A stretch of 62,143 nt of DNA from an uncultured Collinsella sp. (GTDB taxonomy: Bacteria > Actinomycetota > Coriobacteriia > Coriobacteriales > Coriobacteriaceae): positions 1 through 62,143 of the forward strand of contig CABSNL010000003.1 in assembly GCA_902479095.1 (NCBI GenBank), given 5' to 3'. Each line of letters begins with the position of its first letter. Within the stretch, counting starts at the first letter, position 1. Under the pieces are notes generated by a model. That model searched no databases. It was not told the DNA's origin and saw nothing but the letters and a program-made list of their open reading frames with translations. The position numbers and the translations under genes were made by a program. Shown here in pieces: positions 49,789 to 58,577 of this stretch.

Positions 49789-51570
49789 TTAGAGGCGGCC
49801 AAGGTCGTAGGATCGAGCGGCCGCTTCACCGGCGCAGATGAGGTTGGTTGTGGCTTCTTGCACACCGAGCGCCTGGTCGAGGGGCATGGGCTTGCGGCAG
49901 ATCGGCAAAACCAAGTCAATACCCTGCCCATATACCGCGTCCAGGTTGACGGCGCGACCGCCCACGACGGCGACCACCGGCTTGCCATATCGCTTGGCGC
50001 GGCGAGCCACACCCACCGGTGCCTTACCGGCGGCGGACTGCTCGTCCATATTGCCCTCGCCCGTTATGACCAGGTCGACATCGCGCACGCGCTCGTCAAA
50101 CCCCACGAGATCGAGCACCGTCTCCACGCCCGAACGCAGCTCCGCCCCGAGTGCCAGCAGCGCGGCACCCAGGCCGCCTGCCGCGCCCGCGCCGGGCACG
50201 CCGAGCACCGAGCCAAATGTCCGTGCGCCCCCGGGTGTGCGCAACAACCCCTGGGCTCGAGCTCCGGCAATCGCAGCGTCGAGCAGGCGACCATAGCCGA
50301 CCATCCAGCTGTCGTACTTGCCCAGGGCCTCGGCATCCCCCGTCGGCAGACCCTTCTGTCCACCGAACACCGCCAGCGCACCGCGGTGCCCCACGAGTGG
50401 GTTCTCGACATCAGAAAGCACCACGACACGCGCGCCGTTCAGCGCCCGAAGCGCTGGCGCCAAATCAACGCTCGCCACCCGCTCAAGGCCAGCAAGACCG
50501 TGGGCGACATCGCAGCCCTGATCATCGACCACACGCGCGCCCAGCGCCTGCAGCATGCCGGCGCCACCGTCGTTGGTGGCACTGCCACCCAAGCCAATAT
50601 AGATAGTCTTTGCGCCTGCGCGAACCGCATGAAGCATCAGTTCGCCCACGCCATAGGTTGTGGCCGCCAACGCCGCCGATTCCGTACAGGGTGAATACCC
50701 AATACCCGCCGCCTCGGCCATCTCAATTGCAGCCGACTCGCGCTCGCCGTCCACCAGTATCCGGGCAGACACGCGGTCGCCCAAGGGCCCTGCGACCTCG
50801 CAGGTTGAGAGCTCGCCACCGCAGGCGGCAACGGCATCGAGCGTTCCCTCTCCACCATCTGCCAGCGGCAATGTGCACACCTCGGCATCGGGCCACACAC
50901 GGCGCACACCTTCGGCAACCGCCGCCTCCGCCTGCGCACTCGACACGCTGCCCTTAAAGGAGTCGATTGCCAGCAGCACACGGCGGGGTCGGCGGCACGC
51001 AGGACCAAAGTCAACCGCCGTGCCAGCATCCTCACCGGCACCTGCAAGCGCTGCGGCGTGAGCGGCGTGTGCTTCAAGATCGGCCTCACAACCGCAATCA
51101 GCTCCGCCCGCTCTGCGCAGACCGCCAAAATAGTTACTCAGCAGCTCGCGGCATTCATCCGCCAGTACGCCGGCGGTCACATTGAACCGATGATTCAGGC
51201 GTGAGTCGGCATTCAAATCGTATAGGGATCCCAACGCGCCCGCCTTGGCGTCGCTTACGCCATACACGCAGCGCCCCACGCGCGCGTTAACCATAAGGCC
51301 CGCGCACATGCAGCAGGGCTCGAGCGTCACATAGACCGTGCAATCGGAAAGGCGCCAGCGGCCGAGCGCCTGGGCAGCAGCGCACACAGCCGCAAACTCG
51401 GCATGAGCCGAAGGATCCTGGTCGAGCTCGCGCCGATTGTGCGCCCTCGCGACGATCTCACCGTCGCGCACTACCACGGCACCAATGGGAACTTCGCCCA
51501 CCGCCGCGGCGGCGCGCGCCTCGGCCAGCGCCTCGCGCATGAACTTCTCGTCGATTTCGGTGATCGTCAT
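49789..51570 (-). CDS. TadA deaminase - glycerate 2-kinase fusion
   Basis: A 593-aa single reading frame joining two enzymes. Residues 1-155 are a tRNA adenosine deaminase (A34 to I34): zinc ligands and catalytic Glu in SAHAEF (HAE at 56-58) and LEPCCMCAGLM (85-89), plus GALGSLYDLN and the NHRFNV end typical of TadA. After an Ala/Gly-rich linker (about 155-195, ADLEAHAAHAAALAGAG) residues 197-593 are a GarK/GlxK-type glycerate kinase: LLAIDSFKGSVSS, PLADGGEGT, GLGGSATNDGGAGM (326-339), VVLSDVENPL and ITGEGNMDEQS. All key motifs of both are intact. ATG 51570 has GGGAAGG 6 nt upstream. I know of no functional reason for this pairing. Confidence 0.9.
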   Translation of the reverse strand: MTITEIDEKFMREALAEARAAAAVGEVPIGAVVVRDGEIVARAHNRRELDQDPSAHAEFAAVCAAAQALGRWRLSDCTVYVTLEPCCMCAGLMVNARVGRCVYGVSDAKAGALGSLYDLNADSRLNHRFNVTAGVLADECRELLSNYFGGLRRAGGADCGCEADLEAHAAHAAALAGAGEDAGTAVDFGPACRRPRRVLLAIDSFKGSVSSAQAEAAVAEGVRRVWPDAEVCTLPLADGGEGTLDAVAACGGELSTCEVAGPLGDRVSARILVDGERESAAIEMAEAAGIGYSPCTESAALAATTYGVGELMLHAVRAGAKTIYIGLGGSATNDGGAGMLQALGARVVDDQGCDVAHGLAGLERVASVDLAPALRALNGARVVVLSDVENPLVGHRGALAVFGGQKGLPTGDAEALGKYDSWMVGYGRLLDAAIAGARAQGLLRTPGGARTFGSVLGVPGAGAAGGLGAALLALGAELRSGVETVLDLVGFDERVRDVDLVITGEGNMDEQSAAGKAPVGVARRAKRYGKPVVAVVGGRAVNLDAVYGQGIDLVLPICRKPMPLDQALGVQEATTNLICAGEAAARSYDLGRL

Positions 51571-51621
51571 CGTTCGCCTTCCCTGTTGCAAATTCAAAAC
51601 GATGCTATCATTACGACTCAC

Positions 51622-51711
51622 GGAGAGATGGCAGAGCGGTTGAATGCGGCGGTCTTGAAAACCGTTGAGCGCGAGAGCGTTCCGGGGGTTCGAATCCCCC
51701 TCTCTCCGCCA
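51622..51711 (+). tRNA. tRNA-Ser (anticodon UGA)
   Basis: A 90-nt class II tRNA. The acceptor GGAGAGA pairs with TCTCTCC, followed by G and an encoded CCA. Anticodon loop CTTGAAA gives anticodon TGA; the long variable arm (GAGCGCGAGAGCGTTC) is typical of tRNA-Ser; the T loop is GGGGGTTCGAATCCCCC. It is divergent from the TadA fusion gene, 51 bp away. Confidence 0.96.
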
Positions 51712-51714
51712 CTC

Positions 51715-52311
51715 CTAGTGATGCACCGGTGTCATGGTCCGCTCAAACAGCGCATCGACCACGTCGGCTATCTCAGGTCGACGCTCAAGATCGTGGCCCG
51801 ATTCCCACCATATCGTGAAAAGTCGAATAATACCGCCGGCGACAAACTCAGACGTCGTCTCGAGTGACACGGGGGCCAGGGCATCCTCGGCAAGCACGTT
51901 CATCACACGCTCGCGGATGGAGCGGGCAATGCGGTCGCAAATAACGTTGGTCAACATGCCCGACATGCTGCTTGCCAAAATGTTGTCCATGAGCCGCTCG
52001 TGCGTCAGAATCAAATCCATGGCATCGTCCAAAATCGCGTGCCGAAGCGCGCGCACGTCCTCGGCAGACACCGCGCCGGCCTCATCGGGCTGTTTTTGCG
52101 GCAAGCCCGACATGAGCTCATCGATATAAAAGGCAAAGTAATCGTTCTTGTCGCGAAAGTGCTTGTAGAACGTCGTGCGGCGAATCATGGCCCGGTCGCA
52201 CAGCATGGCGACCGTCAGGTCCTCAAACCGATGCTCCTCGAGAAGCTCGGTGAAGGCATCGAACAGGGCGCGGTAGGTTTTCTTAATGCGAAGGTCCACT
52301 GATATCGCCAT
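51715..52311 (-). CDS. TetR-family transcriptional regulator
   Basis: A 198-aa regulator of the TetR/AcrR type. The N-terminal helix-turn-helix reads IKKTYRALFDAFTELLEEHR then FEDLTVAMLCDRAMIRRTTF and YKHFRDKND, with Thr/Tyr residues at the usual places. The C-terminal ligand/dimer domain includes a TetR_C_7-like MSGMLTNVICDRIARSIRER. The start is tentative: ATG 52311 gives a normal protein but GAGG abuts it; a GTG four codons later is possible. It is divergent from lemA and its stop lies 4 bp from the 3' end of tRNA-Ser. Target unknown. Confidence 0.8.
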   Translation of the reverse strand: MAISVDLRIKKTYRALFDAFTELLEEHRFEDLTVAMLCDRAMIRRTTFYKHFRDKNDYFAFYIDELMSGLPQKQPDEAGAVSAEDVRALRHAILDDAMDLILTHERLMDNILASSMSGMLTNVICDRIARSIRERVMNVLAEDALAPVSLETTSEFVAGGIIRLFTIWWESGHDLERRPEIADVVDALFERTMTPVHH

Positions 52312-52443
52312 CCTCAGGGCAAAGACAACACTCGTCAATCTGTCGCATATCTTACACCTGTACCTCGCGCGCTTTGCCCCGGTGCCAACCCCGCCGAAAA
52401 CACAACGCTTACCGGAAAGTTCGGCACGACAAAACGTTGCGGG

Positions 52444-52449
52444 TATACT
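52444..52449 (+). promoter_or_regulatory. -10 element of lemA
   Basis: TATACT about 62 bp before the lemA start, with a poor TCGGCA at the -35 position. Confidence 0.35.
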
Positions 52450-52510
52450 AGTAGCGTTATACCAACGGCAGCTGGCGCATGCCGCCGCGGCCATTCGAAA
52501 CGGAGACATC

Positions 52511-53062
52511 ATGATTACCGTCATCATCGGCATCGTTGTTGTCATTGTGATTGTCTGCGCCATCGCCGGCATCTACAACAACATGGTCACCAAGCGTAAC
52601 CGCATCGATAACGCCTGGCAGAACATCGATACGCAGCTGCAGCGCCGCAACGACCTGATCCCCAACCTGGTCGAGACCGTCAAGGGCTACGCCAAGCATG
52701 AGCAGGAGACGCTCTCCGCCGTGATCAGCGCGCGTAACACCGCCGTCAAGGCCACCACGCCCGAGGCCAAGATGGAAGCCGACAACGTGCTGACCGGTGC
52801 GCTGCGTCAGCTCTTCGCCGTAGCCGAAGCCTACCCCGATCTTAAGGCAAACACCAACTTTACGCAGCTGCAGGCATCGCTCGAGGATACCGAGAACAAG
52901 ATTAGCTACGCACGCCAGAGCTACAACGATTGCGTGCTCAGCTACAACAACGCCATTCAGACGTTCCCGGCTGTCATCTTTGCCGGCATCTTTCAGTTTA
53001 AGGAGCGCCAGGGCTTCGAGGCCGCCGAAGCAGCCCGCCAGGCCCCGACCGTCAAGTTCTAG
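52511..53062 (+). CDS. lemA: LemA-family membrane protein
   Basis: A 183-aa LemA protein: N-terminal membrane helix (VIIGIVVVIVIVCAIAGIY, residues about 4-22), then an antiparallel helical domain with the family motif RIDNAWQNIDTQLQRRNDLI and LVETVKGYAKHE, and a late SYNDCVLSYNNAIQTFP. The topology has the short N terminus outside. ATG 52511 has GGAG 5 nt upstream. Its function is not settled; it may pair with HtpX-like proteases or Tiny TM proteins elsewhere, but none is in this window. A strong terminator follows. Confidence 0.93.
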   Translation: MITVIIGIVVVIVIVCAIAGIYNNMVTKRNRIDNAWQNIDTQLQRRNDLIPNLVETVKGYAKHEQETLSAVISARNTAVKATTPEAKMEADNVLTGALRQLFAVAEAYPDLKANTNFTQLQASLEDTENKISYARQSYNDCVLSYNNAIQTFPAVIFAGIFQFKERQGFEAAEAARQAPTVKF

Positions 53063-53098
53063 TAGTTTGACAGCGCATCCTTAATCGGCCAAATGTAT

Positions 53099-53143
53099 AA
53101 ACCGCCCCGTCGAGTGCATACTTCGACGGGGCGGTTTCCTTTT
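53099..53143 (+). terminator. lemA terminator
   Basis: Stem AAACCGCCCCGTCGA / TCGACGGGGCGGTTT followed by CCTTTTT. Confidence 0.85.
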
Positions 53144-53144
53144 T

Positions 53145-53369
53145 CGCAAAGGTCCCCCTCTAAGCGCCGTGCATTTTTAGGAGTATTCAACATAACCAAG
53201 AGCTTCGGGCGCCACGATAAGTGCCAAAGGCCGCGAATATCCCTGCAAATCAAACGCTGCCAGCCCATAACCCCGCCCATCATCCGTAGAAAACATCGAG
53301 AACTCCCGATTTTTTGCCCGAGGTCGGTATGCAGGGGCCTTCGATTGCAGAATACTCGCAAAAATGCAC
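53145..53369. repeat. Relative of the 17327 nested element
   Basis: Starts with GCAAAGGTCCCCC (compare GCAAAGGTACCCCC at 17327) and has inner arms GTGCATTTTTAGGAGTATTC (53169-53188) and GAATACTCGCAAAAATGCAC (53350-53369). Loop about 160 bp. No protein seen. Confidence 0.7.
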
Positions 53370-53409
53370 GTCGCCACCACCCCCACATGGCGCGAACCAA
53401 AACAAAAGC

Positions 53410-53516
53410 GCGACCTTCCTTTCCGGCGCACTCCGCAGGACGAAAGAACCCCCGCCGCACGTAGTGCGCAGCGGAGGTTCTTTCATGTCCGAGGACGCGC
53501 CGGAAAGGAAGGTCGC
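53410..53516 (-). terminator. Double hairpin after ilvE
   Basis: Outer 20-bp arms GCGACCTTCCTTTCCGGCGC (53410-53429) and complement (53497-53516) enclose an inner GAAAGAACC / GGTTCTTTC stem (53442-53484). It lies just past the ilvE stop on the minus strand. Confidence 0.65.
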
Positions 53517-53541
53517 CCTCGGGCCGGACAGCTAAGACAGC

Positions 53542-54594
53542 TTACGCGACGGTGTAAACCCAGTTGTGCTTGTCCTCGACAGCACCGGACTGGATGCCCG
53601 TCAGGGTCTCGCGGAGCTTCTTCATCACGGGGCCGATCTCGGTGTAGCCAGCCGGGAAGGTCACGGTCTCGTCGGCGCCGTAAACCTTGTTGTCGATCTC
53701 GCCAACCGGGGAGATGACGGCAGCGGTGCCGCACAGGCCGCACTCCACAAAGGTGCCGGCCTTGACCTCGGCCCACTCGACGGGACGCTGGTCAACGGTC
53801 ATGCCCAGGTCCTGAGCAACCTGAACAAGCGAACGACGGGTGATAGAGGGCAGGATGGAGTCGGTGTGCGACTGCGGAACGACGAGCGTGCCGTCCTCCT
53901 TCACGAACAGGACGTTGGCGCCGCCGGTCTCCTCGACATAGGTGCGGGACTCGGAATCGAGATACAGGTTCTCGGCATAGCCCTCGCGATGGGCCTCCAT
54001 CGTGGGCTTGAGGGACATGGCGTAGTTCAGGCCGGCCTTGATATTGCCGGTGCCATGCGGTGCTGCGCGGTCGTACTCGGAAACGCGCAGCTTGACGGGC
54101 TTGAGGCCGCCCTTAAAGTACGGACCGACCGGGGTCACGAGAATGCGGAACGTGTACTCAGGAGCGGGAGCCACGCCGATCACGTCACCGGAGCCGATCA
54201 TAAACGGACGCACGTACAGGGTCGCGCCGGAGCCGAAGGGCGGAACCCAGGCGGCGTTGGCAGAAACGACCTGCTTGACGGCCTCAACGAACTTGTCCTT
54301 GGGGAACGGGGGCATCTCGAGGCGCTGGGCAGAGTTGTACATACGCTCGGCGTTCATGTCGGGACGGAAGCAGACGATGCTGCCGTCCTCGGCGGTGTAG
54401 GCCTTCAGGCCCTCAAAGACCTCCTGGCAGTAATGGAAGATACCGCCGCACTCGGAGACATGCAGGGTGTGGTCGGTGGTCAGGCCGCCCTCGTCCCACT
54501 CGCCATCCTTCCAATGGGCCTCGTAGCTGTAATCGGTCTTCATGTAGCCAAAGCCGAGGCTACCCCAATCGATATCCTTCTTCTCGACAGTCAT
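53542..54594 (-). CDS. ilvE: Branched-chain amino acid aminotransferase
   Basis: A 350-aa fold-type IV PLP enzyme that transfers the amino group between Leu/Ile/Val and 2-oxoglutarate, the last step of synthesis and first of breakdown. The PLP lysine is in GTGNIKAGLNYAMSL, with FEGLKAYTAEDGSI and FRPDMNAERM before it, SGATLYVRPFMIG in the middle and GTAAVISPVG near the end, as in IlvE group II. ATG 54594 follows AAGGAG by 6 nt; the frame stays open 150 bp upstream but without a site. It has a 300-bp upstream region (54595-54891). Confidence 0.93.
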   Translation of the reverse strand: MTVEKKDIDWGSLGFGYMKTDYSYEAHWKDGEWDEGGLTTDHTLHVSECGGIFHYCQEVFEGLKAYTAEDGSIVCFRPDMNAERMYNSAQRLEMPPFPKDKFVEAVKQVVSANAAWVPPFGSGATLYVRPFMIGSGDVIGVAPAPEYTFRILVTPVGPYFKGGLKPVKLRVSEYDRAAPHGTGNIKAGLNYAMSLKPTMEAHREGYAENLYLDSESRTYVEETGGANVLFVKEDGTLVVPQSHTDSILPSITRRSLVQVAQDLGMTVDQRPVEWAEVKAGTFVECGLCGTAAVISPVGEIDNKVYGADETVTFPAGYTEIGPVMKKLRETLTGIQSGAVEDKHNWVYTVA

Positions 54595-54819
54595 ATGCCG
54601 CTCCTTACATACACAGTTGCAAACTCGCGAACCCGCACGCAAGGACCGAGGCCGACCGCGTCGCAACGTCACACGCCCGGAGCGTAGAGCCGGACGGGAC
54701 ACGCAAACGGCATCAAAGCCGATGGCACGTCGATTCGCATGCACGAGATTGTACTCCGCACGCGCGTCTGATAAAACGCTTTTCTTTAACTAAGTAAAGT
54801 ATTTTCATTTGACCGAAGC
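54595..54819 (-). promoter_or_regulatory. Long ilvE leader region
   Basis: This 225-bp stretch has no gene I can support. On the minus strand TACAAT near 54754 may be a -10; downstream lies a possible 23-codon ATG...TGA leader frame (starting MRIDVPSALMPF) and GC-rich stems before the ilvE ribosome site. An attenuator is conceivable, but the frame is not rich in Ile/Leu/Val runs. Confidence 0.25.
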
Positions 54820-54852
54820 AAAAAGGCCCGCCACCGTAAGCGGTGACGGGCC
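54820..54852 (-). terminator. dedA terminator
   Basis: GGCCCGtCACCG / CGGTGgCGGGCC stem on the minus strand followed by TTTTT. Confidence 0.8.
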
Positions 54853-54891
54853 TCAACTGTACGGTCTGCGCGCTGGCTCGAGCTAGGCGTT

Positions 54892-55530
54892 CTATTTACC
54901 CAGCTTAGCCTTAACCAGACCGACCACGGTCGGGATGATCGACACGGCAACGATGCCGATAATCAGCAGCTCAAAGTGCTCCTGCACAAAGGGAATGCCG
55001 CCAAAGAAGTAGCCCAGCAGCGTAAAGACCGTCGACCAGGTAATGCCGCCCAGCACGTTAAAGACGACAAAGTTGCGCCAGTGCATGCCGCCCATTCCAG
55101 CGATAAAGGGCACAAAGGTGCGGATAAACGGGAAGAAGCGACCCAGGAAGATGGCCAGGTGACCCCACTTGTCCAAGAAGTCCTCGGACTTTTTGATGCG
55201 CTCGGGCGTCATGGCCTTGACCTTGCCCGAAGCGATGATCTTGCGGCCAAAGAAGTGACCGATCATAAAGTTGCACTGATCGCCCAAAATGGCAGCGGCC
55301 CATGCGGTGGCCAGAAGCGCCACGATGTTAAAGCCGCCGTTGTGGGCAAAGAAACCCGAGGCGAACAGCAGCGAATCACCGGGAAGGAACGGGAAGAACA
55401 CCACGCCCGTCTCGATAAAGATGATCAGGAATACGCAGCCGTAGGCCATAAGCGGGCCGGCGGCGATCCAGCTGGCGATCGCGGTGCGCGGGTCCTTAAG
55501 CAGCTCGGCGATAAAATTGATGAAACCCAT
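54892..55530 (-). CDS. DedA-family membrane protein
   Basis: A 212-aa VTT/DedA protein, a cytoplasmic-membrane family linked to lipid (undecaprenyl phosphate or phospholipid) flipping and membrane-potential homeostasis. The reentrant motif FLPGDSLLFASGF and the core FLGRFFPFIRTFVPFIAGMG with its conserved Arg pair are intact; helices flank both. ATG 55530 is chosen from GAGAGG 9 nt upstream; the open frame extends 28 codons further without support. Divergent from cysE. Confidence 0.9.
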   Translation of the reverse strand: MGFINFIAELLKDPRTAIASWIAAGPLMAYGCVFLIIFIETGVVFFPFLPGDSLLFASGFFAHNGGFNIVALLATAWAAAILGDQCNFMIGHFFGRKIIASGKVKAMTPERIKKSEDFLDKWGHLAIFLGRFFPFIRTFVPFIAGMGGMHWRNFVVFNVLGGITWSTVFTLLGYFFGGIPFVQEHFELLIIGIVAVSIIPTVVGLVKAKLGK

Positions 55531-55753
55531 GAAGTAAAACCTCTCAGTTGTGGGCGCGGATACGTCCAAGTTGACCAGTATACGGTTGCGGTGCCCCCTC
55601 GTGCGCAACCCCACAAAAGCATGACTCCATTACCAGCAAGTTTGCATAACTGACACCTGTCGCGCAATGCCGCCAAGATTGTCCTTCCTAATCCCTAGCG
55701 AATCGCTATACTTTATTGAATCGCATTGCCATGGCGCTAAGGGAGGGCGGCCG

Positions 55754-56458
55754 GTGAGCTTTATCAATACCATTCGCGAGGACATCAAGACCGTCCAAGC
55801 GCAGGACCCCGCCGCGCAAAACGGTCTGGTCATCTTCCTTTCCTATCCTGGCCTGCACGCCAAGTGGAATCACGTGCCCGAGCACTGGCTGTGGGAGCAC
55901 GGTCATCGCTCGCTCGCCCGTGTGCTCTCGCAAATCACCCGCCACATCACCGGCGTCGAGATTCATCCCGCCGCGCAGATCGGCAAGCACTTCTTTATCG
56001 ACCACGCCATGGGCGTCGTCATCGGCGAGACCACCATTGTGGGCGACAACTGCGTGCTCTATCAGGGCGTCACGCTCGGCGGTACCGGCAACGAGACCGG
56101 CAAACGCCACCCAACGCTCGGCGATAACGTCACCGTGGGCACGGGCGCCAAGGTGCTCGGCAACATCCGCATCGGCAACAACGTCAAGATCGGCGGCAAC
56201 TCGGTCGTCGTTAAGGACGTGCCCGACAACTGCACCGTCGTGGGCGTGCCGGGACGCATCATCAAGCGCAACGGCTGCCGCGTGTTCGAGGAGAGCTTCG
56301 ATGCCAAGCAGCATCGCGAGTACATGCCCGATGACGCCGCCGAGCAGTCCGCCCTCAACCGCCAGGGCATCACCGAGAATGCCCGCCGCGTCAAAGAACT
56401 CGAGCGAGAGGTGGCCGAGCTCAAGGCCCTCGTCGCCAAGCTCGTGGACGAGCGCTAG
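55754..56458 (+). CDS. cysE: Serine O-acetyltransferase
   Basis: A 234-aa left-handed beta-helix acetyltransferase, short (EpsC/CysE) type, making O-acetylserine for cysteine synthesis. The hexapeptide repeats run from IHPAAQIGKHFFIDHAMGVV to NVKIGGNSVVVKDVP, with catalytic His in FIDHAMG and the TLGGTGNETGKRHP loop. A coiled-coil tail (NARRVKELEREVAELKALVA) replaces the usual end. GTG 55754 is preferred: GGGAGG lies 7-8 nt before it and the protein then starts SFINTIREDI as in the family. No cysK is in the window. Terminator follows. Confidence 0.92.
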   Translation: MSFINTIREDIKTVQAQDPAAQNGLVIFLSYPGLHAKWNHVPEHWLWEHGHRSLARVLSQITRHITGVEIHPAAQIGKHFFIDHAMGVVIGETTIVGDNCVLYQGVTLGGTGNETGKRHPTLGDNVTVGTGAKVLGNIRIGNNVKIGGNSVVVKDVPDNCTVVGVPGRIIKRNGCRVFEESFDAKQHREYMPDDAAEQSALNRQGITENARRVKELEREVAELKALVAKLVDER

Positions 56459-56495
56459 GAACGCAAGCGGCACAAAACGACATCGGCACCGATGC

Positions 56496-56536
56496 AAAAG
56501 GCGCGCCAGGGGATCAATCCCCGGCGCGCCTTTTTT
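56496..56536 (+). terminator. cysE terminator
   Basis: AAAAGGCGCGCC... / GGCGCGCCTTTTTT stem with a six-T run. Confidence 0.88.
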
Positions 56537-56538
56537 CG

Positions 56539-56570
56539 ATGTGACATGTGGGACTGTCCCTTTGTCACAT
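56539..56570. repeat. 31/32-nt palindrome, copy 6
   Basis: Arms ATGTGACATGTGGGAC / GTCCCTTTGTCACAT, less perfect in the left arm. It touches the stop codon of the ABC gene on the minus strand (stop at 56570-56572). Confidence 0.85.
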
Positions 56571-58576
56571 TAGGCGAACTGGCTCAAGTAGAGGTCGGCA
56601 TAGGCACCCTCGGCAGCGAGCAGCTCCTTATGCGTGCCTTGCTCGATAATGTTGCCGTGATCCATGACCAAGATCAGGTCGGCATCCACGATCGTCGACA
56701 GGCGATGCGCGATCACAAAGCTCGTGCGCCCGCGCATAAGCGCGTCCATGGCACGGCCGATGGCAAGCTCGGTACGCGTGTCCACGCTTGAGGTCGCCTC
56801 GTCCAGGATGAGAATCGCCGGGTTGTTGAGCAGCACGCGCGCAATGGTCAGCAGCTGGCGTTGGCCCTGGCTGATGCTTTCGGCATCGTTGGCCACACGC
56901 GTGTCGTAGCCCTGCGGCATAGTGCGCACAAAGAAGTCGACCTGAGCGGCACGCGCGGCCGCAACAATCTCCTCGCGCGTCGCCTCGGGATAGCCGTAGG
57001 CGATGTTCTCGGCAATCGTGCCGTCGAACAGCCAGGCGTCTTGCAGCACCATGCCAAACTGCTGACGTAGCTCGCCGCGATCCATGCGGCTCGTATCCAC
57101 GCCGTCGAGCGTAATACGCCCGCCGTCAATCTCGTAGAAGCGCATGAGCAGGTTGATGAGCGTCGTCTTGCCTGCGCCCGTGGTTCCCACCACGGCAATC
57201 TTCTGGCCCGGCTCGGCGGTAAACGACACGTCGCGCATAAGCGGCTTGTCGGGCGAATAACCAAAGCGCACGTGCTCAAAGGAGACGCGGCCCTCCACGC
57301 GACCCGGCAGCTTGGCGGCCTCGTCCGGCAGCGGATCGGCCTCCATCTCGGGCTCATCAAGCAGGTCGAACACGCGCTCCGCACTCGCCAGCGCGCTCTG
57401 CAGCGAGTTGAAAGTAAACGACAACTGCGTCATGGGTTCGGACGCCTCGTAGATAAACTGGAAGAACGCCTGGAACACGCCGACGGTCATGTGGCCGGCG
57501 ACCAGCATGCTGCAGCCCACGAGCGCGATCACGATCTGCGCCAGGCGACCAATAAAGCGCACCGCGGGGCCGACGGCGTTAATCATAAAGTCGGCCTTGG
57601 CACTCACGCGTGCCAGCTCGCCCGAAGCCTGGTGCACCTCGGCAGAACTCTGACGCTCGCGGTTGAATGCGCGAATCACCAAACGGCCCGAATAGCCCTC
57701 CTCGACCGCGCTCGTAATCTTGGACACCCACTCCTGGCGCTCGCCGGTCACGTCATGCGTGCGGCGCGAGACCACCTTGGTCACCAGCAGCGACAACGCC
57801 GTAAAGAACAAAAAGACGAGCGTGAGCGGCACGCTAAACACGAACATCACGCTCACGGCGCCCACCACGGTACCGATCGACACCAGCAGCTGCAGCAATC
57901 CGCGCTGCATGCTCTCGGACATCTTGTCCAAGTCATTGGTCGCGCGGCTGACGACCTCGCCGGGACGATGCGCGTCAAAATAGGCGAGCGGCAGACGATT
58001 GAGCTTTTGAGCGATGCGGTTGCGCAGACGCAGGTTGAGGCGTTCGGCCACGCTCGACATCAAAAAGCTCTGGAGCGCGTAGAACGAGGCAGCGGCCGTC
58101 CAAATCATGAAGTAGATGAAGATGGTCCTGCCGCAGTTCTCCCAGGTGATGTTGAAGGTGGCGTTGTTGACAAACGCTACCTGAATGTGGCCCCACAGCT
58201 CATCGATCACGCGGGCGCTATATGCCGGCGCGGCAGTGTTAAAGATGACATAGAACACAATGCTCGCGAACACGATATAGAAGCGCCAATGGTCGCCGGC
58301 AGCCTCGCTCCACAGGCGGCGCACCGTCGCCCAGGTATCCCGAGGTGTCTCGTCCTCGTCTTCGTCGTCCACGTCGCGCATACGCTCTGCCTCGGCGCGG
58401 GCGCGCTCGTCCTCGGCACGTTCGTTTTCCTCGTAGAGCGCTTGGCGGCGAGCCTCGCGCTCGGCTGCAGCCTTGGCGGCGTCATCCAGCTCGGTCGACG
58501 CGGCGGCCGTTTCCTCGACCAGTCCCGCGGCAGCGACGTCATCAACGCCGCCCTGCTTCTTGAGCTCCTCGGTCAT
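56570..58576 (-). CDS. ABC exporter subunit, catalytic (pair 3)
   Basis: A 668-aa half-transporter with an unusual charged N terminus of about 70 residues (AAKAAAEREARRQALYEENE), six membrane helices and an ATPase domain: Walker A GTTGAGKTT, signature ISQGQ, Walker B LILDEATSS with the catalytic Glu. ATG 58576 has GGAGGTGA 5 nt upstream and begins one base after the partner's TAG. Third gene of a MarR-ABC-ABC operon that mirrors the one at 4642. Substrate unknown. Confidence 0.9.
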   Translation of the reverse strand: MTEELKKQGGVDDVAAAGLVEETAAASTELDDAAKAAAEREARRQALYEENERAEDERARAEAERMRDVDDEDEDETPRDTWATVRRLWSEAAGDHWRFYIVFASIVFYVIFNTAAPAYSARVIDELWGHIQVAFVNNATFNITWENCGRTIFIYFMIWTAAASFYALQSFLMSSVAERLNLRLRNRIAQKLNRLPLAYFDAHRPGEVVSRATNDLDKMSESMQRGLLQLLVSIGTVVGAVSVMFVFSVPLTLVFLFFTALSLLVTKVVSRRTHDVTGERQEWVSKITSAVEEGYSGRLVIRAFNRERQSSAEVHQASGELARVSAKADFMINAVGPAVRFIGRLAQIVIALVGCSMLVAGHMTVGVFQAFFQFIYEASEPMTQLSFTFNSLQSALASAERVFDLLDEPEMEADPLPDEAAKLPGRVEGRVSFEHVRFGYSPDKPLMRDVSFTAEPGQKIAVVGTTGAGKTTLINLLMRFYEIDGGRITLDGVDTSRMDRGELRQQFGMVLQDAWLFDGTIAENIAYGYPEATREEIVAAARAAQVDFFVRTMPQGYDTRVANDAESISQGQRQLLTIARVLLNNPAILILDEATSSVDTRTELAIGRAMDALMRGRTSFVIAHRLSTIVDADLILVMDHGNIIEQGTHKELLAAEGAYADLYLSQFA

Positions 58577-58577
58577 G

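Noticed and set aside
54595..54819. ilvE T-box or classical attenuator
   Set aside because: I could not find a T-box motif or a leader peptide rich in branched-chain codons, so it is listed only as an uncertain leader.
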